DNA from: a bacterium
Lineage (GTDB): Bacteria; 4484-113; JAFGCY01
Reading direction: 5' to 3'
Assembly: GCA_020849855.1 (NCBI GenBank)
Contig: JADZFO010000052.1
Span: forward strand, 1-64,000
DNA length: 64,000 nucleotides
Below the pieces are notes generated by a model. It did no database searches. It was not told the DNA's origin and saw nothing but the letters and a program-made list of their open reading frames with translations. A program made the translations under genes and the position numbers. Positions 1-8,827 of the stretch are shown here, one piece after another (positions within the stretch are counted from its first letter, which is position 1; every line of letters starts with the position of its first letter).

Positions 1-123
1 AAGATGTGAAGCCCTGAAGAGTTATTGTTCAAGATACAATTCCACTCGACCACACAGTGCTATCGGCCATCTGCCACCCACATCGCGCCTTCCGGCACTG
101 AATAACCTGTTTGGCGGCCACAG

Positions 124-900
124 CTAGTCCAGCTTGCCAAAGGACGCCTGGATGGTATAGCGGCGCTGGGTCAGGATTGGGGCCAGGATGGCAATCGCGC
201 CTCCCAGCAGCAGCAGCTCGACGATAGAAGCACTGTACACCGCCGGCAATCCAAAGTTCAGGGTTCCGTTCGCGGCCAGCATGCCCAGCACAAAGCGCAG
301 CAGCCACCAGAGCAGGTAGGTGCCGGCGACTGTTACCAGGCTGACCAGACTGGGCTGGGGCCGCAGGAGCAGGTACATACACAGCTGCGCCAGCAGGAAC
401 TTGAACAGGATGCTGGCCAGAGCCGGCAGGCCGATGGTGCCCAGGTGGAAGCCGCCGCGCACGAAGTGCATCAGCCAGGCCGTGCCGTGTGAGAGCAGCC
501 CCAGTACCGGCAGAGCCCAGAGCAGCAGGCTCTCCTCAACCGCGTCGAGGCAGGCGCGGGCATAGCTGCGGTAACTTGCCGGACTGAGCGCCACCCGCAA
601 ATCCTGTGGCGGGGCGAGCAACCGGCGCCGCTCGATCAGCGCCGCCAGCAGCAGCAGGACGCCAGCCAGTTCCATACCGAGCGCCAGGTCCAGCCAGCGC
701 CTGCCCCGCAGGGCGCTGAGCAGCTTCATCAGCCGGCCGGCCTCCGGCTCGCTGGCCAGAGTCTCGGCTGTGTTCACAAAGGCAATCAGCAGGCTGGCCA
801 GCAGCAGCAGGGCGGCAAGCAGCAGTGCCGGCCACCAGCGCTGCAACCACTTCGGGTGCTGGCGTTCCCACCAGCTTTCCAGCGCGTCGCTAAGCGGCAT
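124..900 (-). CDS. Polytopic membrane protein of unknown function
   Basis: 258 aa with about six hydrophobic helices (near residues 22-43, 70-90, 123-143, 150-180, 182-205 and 228-245) and no signal peptide, so an integral inner-membrane protein. I see no catalytic motif and do not recognise the family; the helix pattern loosely recalls YIP1-like membrane proteins, which is only a resemblance. No Shine-Dalgarno precedes the ATG; instead TATACT lies 6 nt upstream, so the message is probably leaderless and the start is well placed. A hairpin terminator for the next minus-strand gene lies upstream, so this gene is probably transcribed on its own. Confidence 0.7.
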   Translation of the reverse strand: MPLSDALESWWERQHPKWLQRWWPALLLAALLLLASLLIAFVNTAETLASEPEAGRLMKLLSALRGRRWLDLALGMELAGVLLLLAALIERRRLLAPPQDLRVALSPASYRSYARACLDAVEESLLLWALPVLGLLSHGTAWLMHFVRGGFHLGTIGLPALASILFKFLLAQLCMYLLLRPQPSLVSLVTVAGTYLLWWLLRFVLGMLAANGTLNFGLPAVYSASIVELLLLGGAIAILAPILTQRRYTIQASFGKLD

Positions 901-906
901 GCGGCG

Positions 907-912
907 AGTATA
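907..912 (-). promoter_or_regulatory. -10 hexamer, likely leaderless promoter
   Basis: On the minus strand TATACT is followed by 6 nt (CGCCGC) and then ATG at 900. No Shine-Dalgarno is present. No clear -35 was found. Confidence 0.5.
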
Positions 913-1001
913 GCCCAGCGGACCTGAATAAGCGCCTGATCAAACCAATTACTAATCAGCAGGTGGCGGGCCTGCTATTGGAGATTTCAGCCTGAAAGAG
1001 C

Positions 1002-1028
1002 AAACCCGCCGGATCTACCGGCGGGTTT
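1002..1028 (-). terminator. Rho-independent terminator after the PKD/PPC lipoprotein gene
   Basis: Perfect 11-bp stem AAACCCGCCGG / CCGGCGGGTTT around a 5-nt loop, 31 bp past the stop codon of the lipoprotein gene ending at 1059. On the minus strand the stem is followed by TTTGCTCTTTC. Confidence 0.8.
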
Positions 1029-1058
1029 AGGGTTCAGACAGTTGCGGGGCCGCTGTGT

Positions 1059-3917
1059 CTAGCTGACTCCACCCACCAGTTCATAGCCACCGCGGCCGGG
1101 GCCGTTAGTGGTGTTAGAGCTGAAGACATAGCACTTCACGTAATAAGTCCCAGCGTCCAGCGCCACACTGATAGCTTCGTCGTTATCCGTCCCGGTGGAG
1201 CTGCCCTCTTCAGTTGTGCCGTCCGAGGCATAGAGCTTCATGTCCAGGTCGCCGAAGTTGTCGTGCAGGTTCATGGTCAACGAGACCGTCGCGGGCGCGT
1301 TAAGGGTGAAGCTGTACCAGTCCTCATTACCACCGTCGTTGCCACCGGGGCCGAGGTCGCAGAAGAAGCCGTTAAAGGGCATCAGCGGCAGAGCCTGGCT
1401 GCTGCCAAAGGCATTGTTGGGCTCGATCTCGTCCATGGTGCCGCTGGCGGTGATGCTGATGCTGGCTGTGTCGGTGATGCCGAGGTTGCTGGTCACACGC
1501 ACCGTGGCGTTGTAGGTTCCGGTCTTGAAATAGGTCGCCGTCTGAGTTGCCACGGCATCAGTGTCGCTCTCAAAAATACCGTTCCCATCGAGGTCCCACT
1601 CATAGTTGGAAATGCTGCCGCCGCCGGGAGCGGTGCTGCCGCTGGCATCGAAGTTGACCGTCAGGGCGATGTTCCCGCTTGTCACATTGGCCTGTATGTC
1701 GGCCGTCGGCGAATTGCCCTGGCTGTCGTCGGTGGTGATGGGATAGACCGCGGTGTCGGTGAAGCCCAGGCTGCTGTGCACACGCACAGTCGCATTGAAC
1801 ACTCCGACACTGGTATAGGCGCGGCTCACCAGGCCGTCGCTGTCGCCGGTGGTGTCCCAGGTACCGTTGCCGTCGTAATCAAAGTCGTAGCTTGTGATCG
1901 TGCCTCCGCCGGGGTCATAGCTGCCCGAGGCGTCGAAGTTGACAGTCAGCGGAATGCTGCCGCTGTTCACGTCCGCCGTCAGCACTGCTTCAGGCAGGGT
2001 GCCGTCGGTCCGGTCGGCGTTGAGCGTGTAGTCAGCCACCGCCAGCGGCTCCGAAGTGAACTTGTAGACGCGCAGAAGGAAGGTGCCGGGAGAGGAGGTC
2101 GCATAGTCCAGGGTCTCGGTATCAGTGGTACCCGTGGAGCTGTCGAGCTCGGTCGTGCCATCTGAGGCGAAGAGCTTCATGTCGATATCGCAGTCGGCAT
2201 CGATGAAGCTCATGGTGATGTGGACGGCTTCCAGCGCGTCCAGGTTGAAGCTGTACCAGTCGGCCTCGTCCTCAGGGTCGGTATCACCGTCGCCGATGCG
2301 GCCATCCCACTGCTTGAAGCCGATGCCGGGCAGCGGCTGTGCGTTGGCCGCGTCGTCATGCGGCTCCAGGTCGTCATAGCCGCTGGCGCCGTTGTCGCTG
2401 AACAGCGTCACCGTGACAGTGTCCGTATCCCCGCCGTCATCCGTCACCCGCAGAGTGACGGGATACACGCCAGGGTTGGGGAAGCTGTGGCTGACCTGAG
2501 CGCTCGCACCGGCGTCTTCCTCAAAGCTGCCATTGTTATCCCAGTCCCACTCGTACTTCACCACATTGCCATCCGGGTCGCTGCTGAGGCTGGCATCGAT
2601 CTGCACATCCAGCGGCGCATCGGCAAAGTAGTAGTCGGGCTGGAACAGGGCCACCGGCGCCTGATTGGTGCTGGCGCCAATCGTGATAAGCACGCTAGCC
2701 GTGTCAGTGGCGCCAAGGTCGTCGGTCACGCGTACCGCGGCGTTGAAGTCGCCGGAGCTGTCGTAGAGGTGCGAAGTAGTCGGAACGGCAGTCGTGTCGC
2801 CGGCCAGGAAGGCGCCGTCGCCGTCAAAGTCCCATTCGTAGCTGACAATGCTCCCGTCGGGGTCCATGCTGGCGCTGGCGTCAAAGTTGATGGTCATCGG
2901 AGCGTTGCCGCCCAGGCTGTCGCTTTGAAGTGCCGCCACCGGCGGGTCGTTCTGCGCGGCGGGAATAACCGTCACCGCCGGGCCGCTGAATTCAGTGCTG
3001 CCGCCATCATTGTCGTTGACACGCACGCGCGGAGTGACCTCGCCTTCGGCCGGATAGCTGAACTGCGCGCTGGCGCTGGCGCCGAGGGTCTCATAGCCCG
3101 CCTGGCCGTCCAGGTCCCAGTCGTAGCTGGCGATACTGCCGTCCAGGTCCTGGGCCGTCGCGGTGAATGTCGCGGTGCCGCCTACAACAACCGTAGTCCC
3201 GGGGGATACGTCGATCGCGCTGACCTGCGGGGCGATGTTGCCGCCTACGCGCAGATAACTCAGGGTAGCGGGCTGGCGCACGACCAGCAGCACAACCAGC
3301 ACGGCGCCATCACTGGCCCGGACGTAGGGCGCACTGTCGCCGAAGTCCTGCTGCGTGCCGGCCTCAATGCTGAACCACTCCCAGCGGTCGGATGTCCAGT
3401 TGGCCAGGCCGATGAAACCGGTACCGGCCGAGGGCGCGCTCTGGAAGGCGTTCTTGATATTCAGCGCTCCACTGAAGCCGTCCAGCGCATAGGAGAAGAC
3501 GGCATAAGATGACTTCTCCAGATCCGCGCTGGTCGAACCGTTGATCGGACTGAACTGCAGGAAAGGCGCGACCGCGGTCACACGGTTGGAGGGCAGGCCC
3601 CCGTCGAACTCCGCGCCGGTATGGAAGCGGTCGCTGTCCACAAAGGATGCGCCGCGCGCCAGCTCGCTGGGTGCGCCAAGGCTGCCCGCGGCACCGGGGC
3701 TGGCAGGCCTGGCCGGGACTGTGCGAGTGGCCTCAGGCAGCGCCGGTGCGGACTGGAGCCGCTCATCGCTGTCCAGACCGCTGCGGCCGGGCATGCCGCC
3801 GCCGCCGCAGGATCCCAGGACAAGCAGCAGCGCACAGGCAAGCAGGAAGGCGAAATGTCTGTGGCAGGGAAGGAAGGTCGCCGGTTCAGACGAACCGGGA
3901 CGGCAGATCTTATGCAT
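1059..3917 (-). CDS. PKD/PPC-domain lipoprotein with the shared N-terminal module
   Basis: 952-aa predicted lipoprotein; the lipobox LGSC is near residues 33-36, followed by CGGGG. Next comes the N-terminal module shared by eleven lipoproteins of this window (GAPSEL, FHTGAEFDGGLPSNRV, a WEWF strand, VLVVLLV; about residues 80-225). Then three PKD domains (each with a YEWDFDGDG-type strand), one PPC domain (ADWYSFNL, DIDMKLFASDGTT), two PKD domains and a second PPC domain (EIEPNNAFG, EDWYSFTL). PKD and PPC are Ig-like and jelly-roll folds typical of secreted or surface proteins; no catalytic domain is visible. The preceding leader before the hydrophobic core is long, so a downstream start cannot be excluded. 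Function: surface-exposed, unknown. Confidence 0.85.
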   Translation of the reverse strand: MHKICRPGSSEPATFLPCHRHFAFLLACALLLVLGSCGGGGMPGRSGLDSDERLQSAPALPEATRTVPARPASPGAAGSLGAPSELARGASFVDSDRFHTGAEFDGGLPSNRVTAVAPFLQFSPINGSTSADLEKSSYAVFSYALDGFSGALNIKNAFQSAPSAGTGFIGLANWTSDRWEWFSIEAGTQQDFGDSAPYVRASDGAVLVVLLVVRQPATLSYLRVGGNIAPQVSAIDVSPGTTVVVGGTATFTATAQDLDGSIASYDWDLDGQAGYETLGASASAQFSYPAEGEVTPRVRVNDNDGGSTEFSGPAVTVIPAAQNDPPVAALQSDSLGGNAPMTINFDASASMDPDGSIVSYEWDFDGDGAFLAGDTTAVPTTSHLYDSSGDFNAAVRVTDDLGATDTASVLITIGASTNQAPVALFQPDYYFADAPLDVQIDASLSSDPDGNVVKYEWDWDNNGSFEEDAGASAQVSHSFPNPGVYPVTLRVTDDGGDTDTVTVTLFSDNGASGYDDLEPHDDAANAQPLPGIGFKQWDGRIGDGDTDPEDEADWYSFNLDALEAVHITMSFIDADCDIDMKLFASDGTTELDSSTGTTDTETLDYATSSPGTFLLRVYKFTSEPLAVADYTLNADRTDGTLPEAVLTADVNSGSIPLTVNFDASGSYDPGGGTITSYDFDYDGNGTWDTTGDSDGLVSRAYTSVGVFNATVRVHSSLGFTDTAVYPITTDDSQGNSPTADIQANVTSGNIALTVNFDASGSTAPGGGSISNYEWDLDGNGIFESDTDAVATQTATYFKTGTYNATVRVTSNLGITDTASISITASGTMDEIEPNNAFGSSQALPLMPFNGFFCDLGPGGNDGGNEDWYSFTLNAPATVSLTMNLHDNFGDLDMKLYASDGTTEEGSSTGTDNDEAISVALDAGTYYVKCYVFSSNTTNGPGRGGYELVGGVS

Positions 3918-4026
3918 TCCAGGAACGCTCCATCAAATCTGGATAAAAGATTGTACCGTCCGGGTTCGCTCTGCGCAGCAAAGACAAGCTGCATTGTTTG
4001 TAAATCTGTTCAGGCCTGGCACTGCC

Positions 4027-4398
4027 TCATGGCTTCGGCCTTGGAGCTTCAACGTGTGCCCGCAGCCGCTCCAGGGCTGCATCCCACTGTCGCGAAACCA
4101 GCTCCAGATATGCCCGGGCTGTGTTCAGTCCTTCACTTTCCAGTTCCCAATGGTGTTCGCGTCCGCTGCGTGTGCCGCTGAGCAGGCCGGCACGCTTCAG
4201 AACCTGCAGATGCCGGGTCAGGGCCTGGCGGCTGATGTTTGTTCCCACACTAAGTTCGCTGATCGAGCGCGAGCGGCCATCTGTCAGACGTAGAACTATG
4301 CCCAGACGGGTGGCATCGCCGAGGGCGGCAAAGAGCGGGACGGCAGGTACGAGTTTATTCAGCAGGCCATCAAGGTATTCAGGCAAGGGCGCTATCAA
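4027..4398 (-). CDS. ArsR-family winged-helix transcriptional regulator
   Basis: 123 aa with the ArsR signature: FAALGDATRLGIVLRL for the first helices, then SISELSVGTNISRQALTRHL as the helix-turn-helix and VLKRAGLLSGTRSGREHHWEL as the wing. No metal-binding ELCV cysteines, so it is not a metal sensor of the classical type. It overlaps the 3' end of the upstream SRPBCC gene by 20 nt, the usual arrangement of ArsR regulators with SRPBCC proteins, and is probably translated by coupling. The start shown is TTG without a Shine-Dalgarno; a slightly later start is possible since conserved sequence begins near residue 20. Confidence 0.85.
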   Translation of the reverse strand: MIAPLPEYLDGLLNKLVPAVPLFAALGDATRLGIVLRLTDGRSRSISELSVGTNISRQALTRHLQVLKRAGLLSGTRSGREHHWELESEGLNTARAYLELVSRQWDAALERLRAHVEAPRPKP

Positions 4399-4861
4399 GG
4401 TAGCGCCCGATGTTGTCCATCTGCCCCGCCCAGCCCCCGCTGTTCATCCGGTAGGCCTCGTCCCTGCGCGAAGCAGGGATGCGCTCAAAACCGGACTCGA
4501 CGACGCGCAGCAGGGTGCCTCCCTCCTGCGCGCTGAGGCTGAATTCAACCAGGGTCGGCTCCTCGTGGGAGTAGTCAACCAACTGGTCAACGGCATAGGG
4601 GTGCCAGTGATAGCTGAAGTAGCTCTCGGGCTCGAGGCGCTCAACGTCCACTTCAAGACGCAGGTGCTCATAGCCCGGGTGCAGTATTTTTCCACTGGTC
4701 TTCTGGCCGGCGATAAATGGTCCATCGAGATTCACCCGGAACCACTCGCCGAACTCCTGATAGTCCGTCAAGGCCCGCCAGACCCGGCTGACAGGCGCCT
4801 TAAGCAGCACTTCTTTTTCGATACGATCGCTGGATTGTTGCCCAGCGTGTTCTTCATCCAT
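4379..4861 (-). CDS. SRPBCC (AHSA1-type) domain protein
   Basis: 160 aa. The protein has the START/SRPBCC layout: IEKEVLLKAPVSRVWRALTD at the start, FGEWFRVNL, a beta-rich middle (YFSYHWHPYAVD) and a C-terminal helix GGWAGQMDNIGRYLDSALA. Families of this kind bind small hydrophobic ligands in a cavity; the ligand is unknown. An upstream TTG at 4867 is possible, but AGGTGA lies 6 nt before the ATG at 4861, so I take that start. It is the first gene of an operon with the ArsR regulator, which overlaps it. Confidence 0.85.
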   Translation of the reverse strand: MDEEHAGQQSSDRIEKEVLLKAPVSRVWRALTDYQEFGEWFRVNLDGPFIAGQKTSGKILHPGYEHLRLEVDVERLEPESYFSYHWHPYAVDQLVDYSHEEPTLVEFSLSAQEGGTLLRVVESGFERIPASRRDEAYRMNSGGWAGQMDNIGRYLDSALA

Positions 4862-4879
4862 ATGCAATCACCTGACTGC

Positions 4880-4907
4880 ATAGTACACCAAAGCTTTTGA
4901 TATTCAA
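4880..4907 (-). promoter_or_regulatory. Sigma-70-like promoter of the SRPBCC-arsR operon
   Basis: Minus strand TTGAAT (4907-4902), 16-bp spacer, TACTAT (4885-4880), about 20 nt before the ATG at 4861. The ArsR partner may act here, but no clear inverted repeat was identified. Confidence 0.45.
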
Positions 4908-4935
4908 AACAAGTGTTGCATATTTGGAAGCGCAT

Positions 4936-5847
4936 TCAGGCTTCCCAGTCTCTGCAGCCGTCCATTGCGCCCTGCATGCGGCCCAGCAGCGCGCGCCAGG
5001 TATCAAGGTAGTTTTCCTGTCCCGCGCCCTCGCCAAAGCCGCTGTGCACAATCGTCAGACGCGTGCGCGAGCCTGCTCCATGCAATGACCAGCTAAGCAC
5101 TGTGGGCAAGGCATCCCCCGCAAGCTGCCAAACGCTGGAAAGCCTGGCGCTATAGCCGCGGCCATCGCGCCTCGGTGCCTGAAACTCCAGAATGCGCCCC
5201 GCTGCCTCGCCTTCCCAGCCAAAGCTAAGGTCCCCGCCGACGCGCGGCTCGATGTAGGCCCCGCGGCCCCAGAGGCGGTCCAGCTGAGTGGGTGTGGTCA
5301 GCAGCTCCCAGGCCGCGGCCGTGGCATCCAGTCCGGCGGAAACCAGCGACAGGCCCAGTTCAAGGCCGCCGCGGCTGCGGGCATAGTGAAAGGCCAGACC
5401 GTCGCTGCCGAGGAGATACAGGCGCATGTTCTCAAGCACGACGCTCCAGTAGGCCGCGCCTCCCAATGGTTCATCAGCCAGGGGCCTCAGGCCGTGGTGC
5501 GCCAGATGCAGCATCGAGCCCTCTTCGTGAGGGTCGAGCTCCAGCTCTACTTCGCTCACGCGTCCTCGATGCTGCCAGACATAGCGCATACGCGCAGTGG
5601 GATCCTCAGCCTTCGGGAGCTGCAGGCCTGTAAGTGTGGTCATGAGTACCGGTGGCGGATCCGGTGCGAAGTGACTCCAGAAGTGGTAGCCACCGCGCAG
5701 GCCGTATTCCGCCACCGGCTCTGCCGCTCCCAGTTGACTGGCATGCCGCAGGAACCAGCGATGCCGTGGTGCGAGATCGATAAGCGCGCTCACCACGCCG
5801 GAGGGCGGCACATCCAGTCGCAGCCGTGAATGGATGGTAGTGCTCAT
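4936..5847 (-). CDS. Tandem SRPBCC-domain protein
   Basis: 303 aa made of two SRPBCC-like halves. The first (residues 1-145) carries RLDVPPSGVVSALIDLAP and ends with a long helix (YWSVVLENMRLYLLG). The second (155-303) restarts with LVSAGLDATAAAWELLTTP, then LDRLWGRGAYIEPRVGGDLS, GRILEFQAP and a final helix (YLDTWRALLGRMQGAMDG), the standard AHSA1/Polyketide_cyc2 order. No signal peptide, so cytoplasmic. It sits 75 bp upstream of the SRPBCC-arsR operon on the same strand; a promoter lies in between, so it may be a separate unit. Ligand unknown. Confidence 0.75.
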   Translation of the reverse strand: MSTTIHSRLRLDVPPSGVVSALIDLAPRHRWFLRHASQLGAAEPVAEYGLRGGYHFWSHFAPDPPPVLMTTLTGLQLPKAEDPTARMRYVWQHRGRVSEVELELDPHEEGSMLHLAHHGLRPLADEPLGGAAYWSVVLENMRLYLLGSDGLAFHYARSRGGLELGLSLVSAGLDATAAAWELLTTPTQLDRLWGRGAYIEPRVGGDLSFGWEGEAAGRILEFQAPRRDGRGYSARLSSVWQLAGDALPTVLSWSLHGAGSRTRLTIVHSGFGEGAGQENYLDTWRALLGRMQGAMDGCRDWEA

Positions 5848-5879
5848 GGCTCTAGAGACACGCTACCTGTGACCGTAAC

Positions 5880-6024
5880 GAGCGCGACTCGGGCGCTTTC
5901 GCCGCCAGCAGCGCCAGACGGCAACGAGCTTGCAAGCTGCGGCACAAATGCTCCGTTGAGCGCGACCCGGGCGGCATTGCCGCCCGCAGCGCCAGACCGC
6001 AGCGAGCTTGCGAGCTGCGGCACA
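5880..6024. repeat. Two direct copies of a 66-67 bp repeat
   Basis: Copy 1 spans 5880-5945 and copy 2 spans 5958-6024 (period 78). Both begin GAGCGCGAC, contain GCAGCGCCAGAC and end GAGCTTGC-AGCTGCGGCACA. The copies fill the gap between the SRPBCC gene and the first VOC gene. Confidence 0.75.
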
Positions 6025-6028
6025 TCGC

Positions 6029-6913
6029 CTAAGGCCCCATCAGTCCCATCGCTACGCCACTGGGATCAGTGAAGTAGCCGAAGGTGCCCATCCCGGGCAT
6101 CGAGGCCGGCTCACCGATGCGCTGCCCGCCGGCAGCCTCAACTGCGGCAAGGCTGGCAACCACGTTATCCACCCAGATGTATGGCATGGACTTGGCGATG
6201 GCGGTGTGGGACTGGAAGACCCCGCTGATGCCGCCGCCCGCGTTGAACATCATGTACTGCGGCATGCTCTCCTGCAGGCCCCAGCCGAAGACCTCGCCAA
6301 AGAGCTTCCGGGCCACGGTGAAGTCCCCACCATAAAGCTCAATGCTGCTGAGCGAGTTAGCCGGCGGGCGATCTCCCCCGCCCAGGCCTGAGGGAATATG
6401 CGGGATAGGCAAGTCGGGCGCCATGTCGATCAGGCCGTAGAGGGTACCGGCCGGATCGCGGAACATCGCCACATGCGCGACGTGCTCGCCGTCTCCCATC
6501 GCCGTCTTGGGCTCAACGAACTCAGCGCCCAGGGCTTCCAGCGCCGCAATGTCCTCGTCCATGGTCAGACTGCAGATGGTCGCCACACTGGCCTGCTCAT
6601 GCGCGAGGTCATTGGCCTGGGAACTCAGTGCCCCGTTCAGGCCGCTGGGCGTATTGAAGATGACGTAGTCCGGCCGGCCGATGTCAGTGAAAGCCCAGCC
6701 GAACACGGTGCTGTAGAAGTCGCGACTGGCCTGCATGTCTCTGGCCTGGAGTTCCAGCCAGCAGATCGGGTGCGTTCCCTTGCCTTCCGGCGCCTGTGGC
6801 ACGCCCTGCGTCCCCATCGAATCCTCCGCTGGCGCGCCGTCTTCCACGGCCGCCGCCACATTACCGGCGCTGAGCAGCAGTATGCTGAGCAGGGCCAACA
6901 AGAACACTCGCAT
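6029..6913 (-). CDS. Exported double-VOC (glyoxalase-fold) protein, copy 1
   Basis: 294 aa. A Sec signal peptide (MRVFLLALLSILLLSAG, cleavage after VAAA) is followed by two VOC modules. Module 1 (about 48-165) has HPICWLELQARD, FYSTVFGWAF and a C-terminal GTLYGLID; module 2 (about 190-294) has SSIELYGGDF, LFGEVFGWGL, YMMFNAGGG and a final GMGTFGYFTDPSGVAMGL. The double-VOC layout resembles the CFP30B/27-kDa antigen group, which is normally cytoplasmic; the signal peptide is unusual. I chose this ATG over the upstream start because AAAGGGG lies 5 nt before it. It is the last of three tandem paralogues. Confidence 0.85.
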   Translation of the reverse strand: MRVFLLALLSILLLSAGNVAAAVEDGAPAEDSMGTQGVPQAPEGKGTHPICWLELQARDMQASRDFYSTVFGWAFTDIGRPDYVIFNTPSGLNGALSSQANDLAHEQASVATICSLTMDEDIAALEALGAEFVEPKTAMGDGEHVAHVAMFRDPAGTLYGLIDMAPDLPIPHIPSGLGGGDRPPANSLSSIELYGGDFTVARKLFGEVFGWGLQESMPQYMMFNAGGGISGVFQSHTAIAKSMPYIWVDNVVASLAAVEAAGGQRIGEPASMPGMGTFGYFTDPSGVAMGLMGP

Positions 6914-7009
6914 CATTTCCCCTTTATTGAAGGCCGCTTCCGCGGGCCGGCACATCTGCCGACGCCACGCACTAACGCTTTGAGTAGTGCCGCGGAGTGC
7001 AGACCCAGC

Positions 7010-7885
7010 CTAAGGCCCGATCAGGCCCATCGCGGTGCCGCTGGGATCGGTGAAGTAGCCAAAGGTTCCCATGCCGGGCATGGAGGCCGGCTCGGCCAGA
7101 CTCTTGCCGCCGGCCGCCTCGATCTGCGCGATCTTTGCCCGTACATCGTCAACATAGATATAGGGCATCGACTGCGCCACTGCGGTGTGGCCCTGGAAGA
7201 CGCCGCTGATGCCGCCTCCCGCGTTGAACATCATGTACTGCGGCATGGTGTCAAGCAGGCCCCAGCCGAAGTAGTCCGCGAAGAGCCTGCGGGCCTCGTC
7301 GAAGTTGCCGCCATAGAGCTCGATGGAACAGACACTGCCGGCCGGCGGCTTCTCCCCGCTGCCAAGGCCCGAAGGGATGACCGGCACAGGGATTTGCGCC
7401 GACATGTTGGACAGGCCGTATGTCGTGCCCGCGGAGTCGACGAACATGGCCACATGGCCCCACTCCATCACGGGCGTCTTGGGCTGCACAATCTTCATGC
7501 CACGCTCTTCAAGGCCCGCCAGCGCCGCGTCAATGTCTGCAGTGTAGATATAGGGCTTGGTCTGCTGGCTGCCCTCCACGATTGCCGGAGGCATGGAGGA
7601 CAGTCCGCCCGGCAGTCCGGCCGGCGACTGGAAGATCGCATAGCCCGGCATGATCTCATCAAAGTTCCAGCCGAAGAGCTGGCCATAGAAGGCCTTGCTG
7701 GCCTCGAGGTCCCTGGCCGCGATCTCCAGCCAGCACAGCGGATGCTCACCACTGCCGGCCGGAGCCTGCGGCATTGCACTGGCGTCCATTTCCACCTCCC
7801 CTGGCGTGCCGCTTTCCGCGGCAAGCGCCACACTAAGCCCGCTGAGCAGAATTGTGCTGAGCAGGACTAACAGTATTTTCCGCAT
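7010..7885 (-). CDS. Exported double-VOC protein, copy 2
   Basis: 291 aa, a close paralogue of both neighbours. Signal peptide MRKILLVLLSTILLSGLSVALAA, then VOC module 1 (HPLCWLEIAARD, FYGQLFGWNF, GTTYGLSNM) and module 2 (CSIELYGGNF, LFADYFGWGL, YMMFNAGGG, GMGTFGYFTDPSGTAMGL). Closest to copy 1, with which it shares the link region (IPSGLG-GG/SG-PPA). Two adjacent ATGs occur; AAGGGG sits 5 nt before the second, which I use. The ligand, metal content and reaction cannot be read from the sequence. Confidence 0.85.
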   Translation of the reverse strand: MRKILLVLLSTILLSGLSVALAAESGTPGEVEMDASAMPQAPAGSGEHPLCWLEIAARDLEASKAFYGQLFGWNFDEIMPGYAIFQSPAGLPGGLSSMPPAIVEGSQQTKPYIYTADIDAALAGLEERGMKIVQPKTPVMEWGHVAMFVDSAGTTYGLSNMSAQIPVPVIPSGLGSGEKPPAGSVCSIELYGGNFDEARRLFADYFGWGLLDTMPQYMMFNAGGGISGVFQGHTAVAQSMPYIYVDDVRAKIAQIEAAGGKSLAEPASMPGMGTFGYFTDPSGTAMGLIGP

Positions 7886-7957
7886 CATAACCCCTTGCGT
7901 GCAGCCCGACATTGCGGCCTGCGTCTTTGTTCTTTCCAGCGTGAGCGGCGGCTTAAG

Positions 7958-8827
7958 CTAAGGCCCTATCAGCCCCATGGCCGTGCCGCTCGGGTCGTTG
8001 AAGTAGCCGAAGGTACCCATGCCCGGCAGGGACACCGGTTCGCCTTCGACAATGCCGCCCAGTGCGGCGATCCGGTCCAGTGTCGCCCTGACGTCATCCA
8101 CCCAGATGTAGGGCATCGAGGGGATGATCGCGGTGTGCGACTGGAAGACGCCGCCGATCCCGGCGCCGGGGTCAAACATCACGTACTGCGGCTGCGTGTC
8201 CAGTGTGCCCCAGCCGAAGCGCTCGCCAAACAGGGCTTTCGCCTGGGCGAAGTCGCCACCGTAAAGCTCAATGCTCCACAGCGTGCCGGCCGGCGGATGC
8301 TCACTGCCGCCAAAGATGGGCGGCAGGTGCGGGATCGGAAGCTGCGGCGCGGTATCGATCAGGCCGTACTGCGTGCCGGCGGCATCCAGAAACACAGTCA
8401 CATTCGCCCCGCTGACGTTCTGCGGCTCCTGGACAAAGCTGAGGCCCAGCGCGTGCAGGGCTTCAACATCACCGGCGAAGTCCGGCGTGTAAAGGTATGG
8501 AGTGCTGCCCTGGCGGGTCTGGGCCAGGTCCTCGGGCTTGGCCGTCAGGGCGCCCATCAGGCCGGCCGGCGGGGTAAACATGGCATAGTCCGGCCCGAAG
8601 GCCATGATCGACCAGCCGAAAAGCTCGCTGTAGAACTTCTGGCTCGCCTCCATGTTGCCCGCCTGGATGTCGATCCAGCACAGCGGGTGTGTGCCATTTC
8701 CCGGTTGTACCTGCGCAGCAGCAACCATTTCCGTTTCCTCCGGCGCGCCGTCCAGCCCGGCTGCCGCCAAACCTGAACTGACAACTATGAGCATAGTGCT
8801 GAGGAGCAAGACAGCCCGGTTTCTCAT
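7958..8827 (-). CDS. Exported double-VOC protein, copy 3, coupled to its regulator
   Basis: 289 aa: signal peptide (MRNRAVLLLSTMLIVVSSGLAA), VOC module 1 (HPLCWIDIQAGN, FYSELFGWSI, GTQYGLID) and module 2 (WSIELYGGDF, LFGERFGWGT, YVMFDPGAG, GMGTFGYFNDPSGTAMGL). The start overlaps the stop of the upstream winged-helix regulator in an ATGA, so translation is coupled and this copy is the one directly tied to that regulator. AAGGAG precedes the ATG by 8 nt. Copies 2 and 1 follow downstream with gaps of about 72 and 96 bp, so all three may form one operon. Confidence 0.87.
   Translation of the reverse strand: MRNRAVLLLSTMLIVVSSGLAAAGLDGAPEETEMVAAAQVQPGNGTHPLCWIDIQAGNMEASQKFYSELFGWSIMAFGPDYAMFTPPAGLMGALTAKPEDLAQTRQGSTPYLYTPDFAGDVEALHALGLSFVQEPQNVSGANVTVFLDAAGTQYGLIDTAPQLPIPHLPPIFGGSEHPPAGTLWSIELYGGDFAQAKALFGERFGWGTLDTQPQYVMFDPGAGIGGVFQSHTAIIPSMPYIWVDDVRATLDRIAALGGIVEGEPVSLPGMGTFGYFNDPSGTAMGLIGP

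Noticed and set aside
1263..2165. Long plus-strand open frame opposite the PKD/PPC lipoprotein
   Set aside because: Antisense frame of a GC-rich gene; the minus-strand gene has a signal peptide and clear domains.
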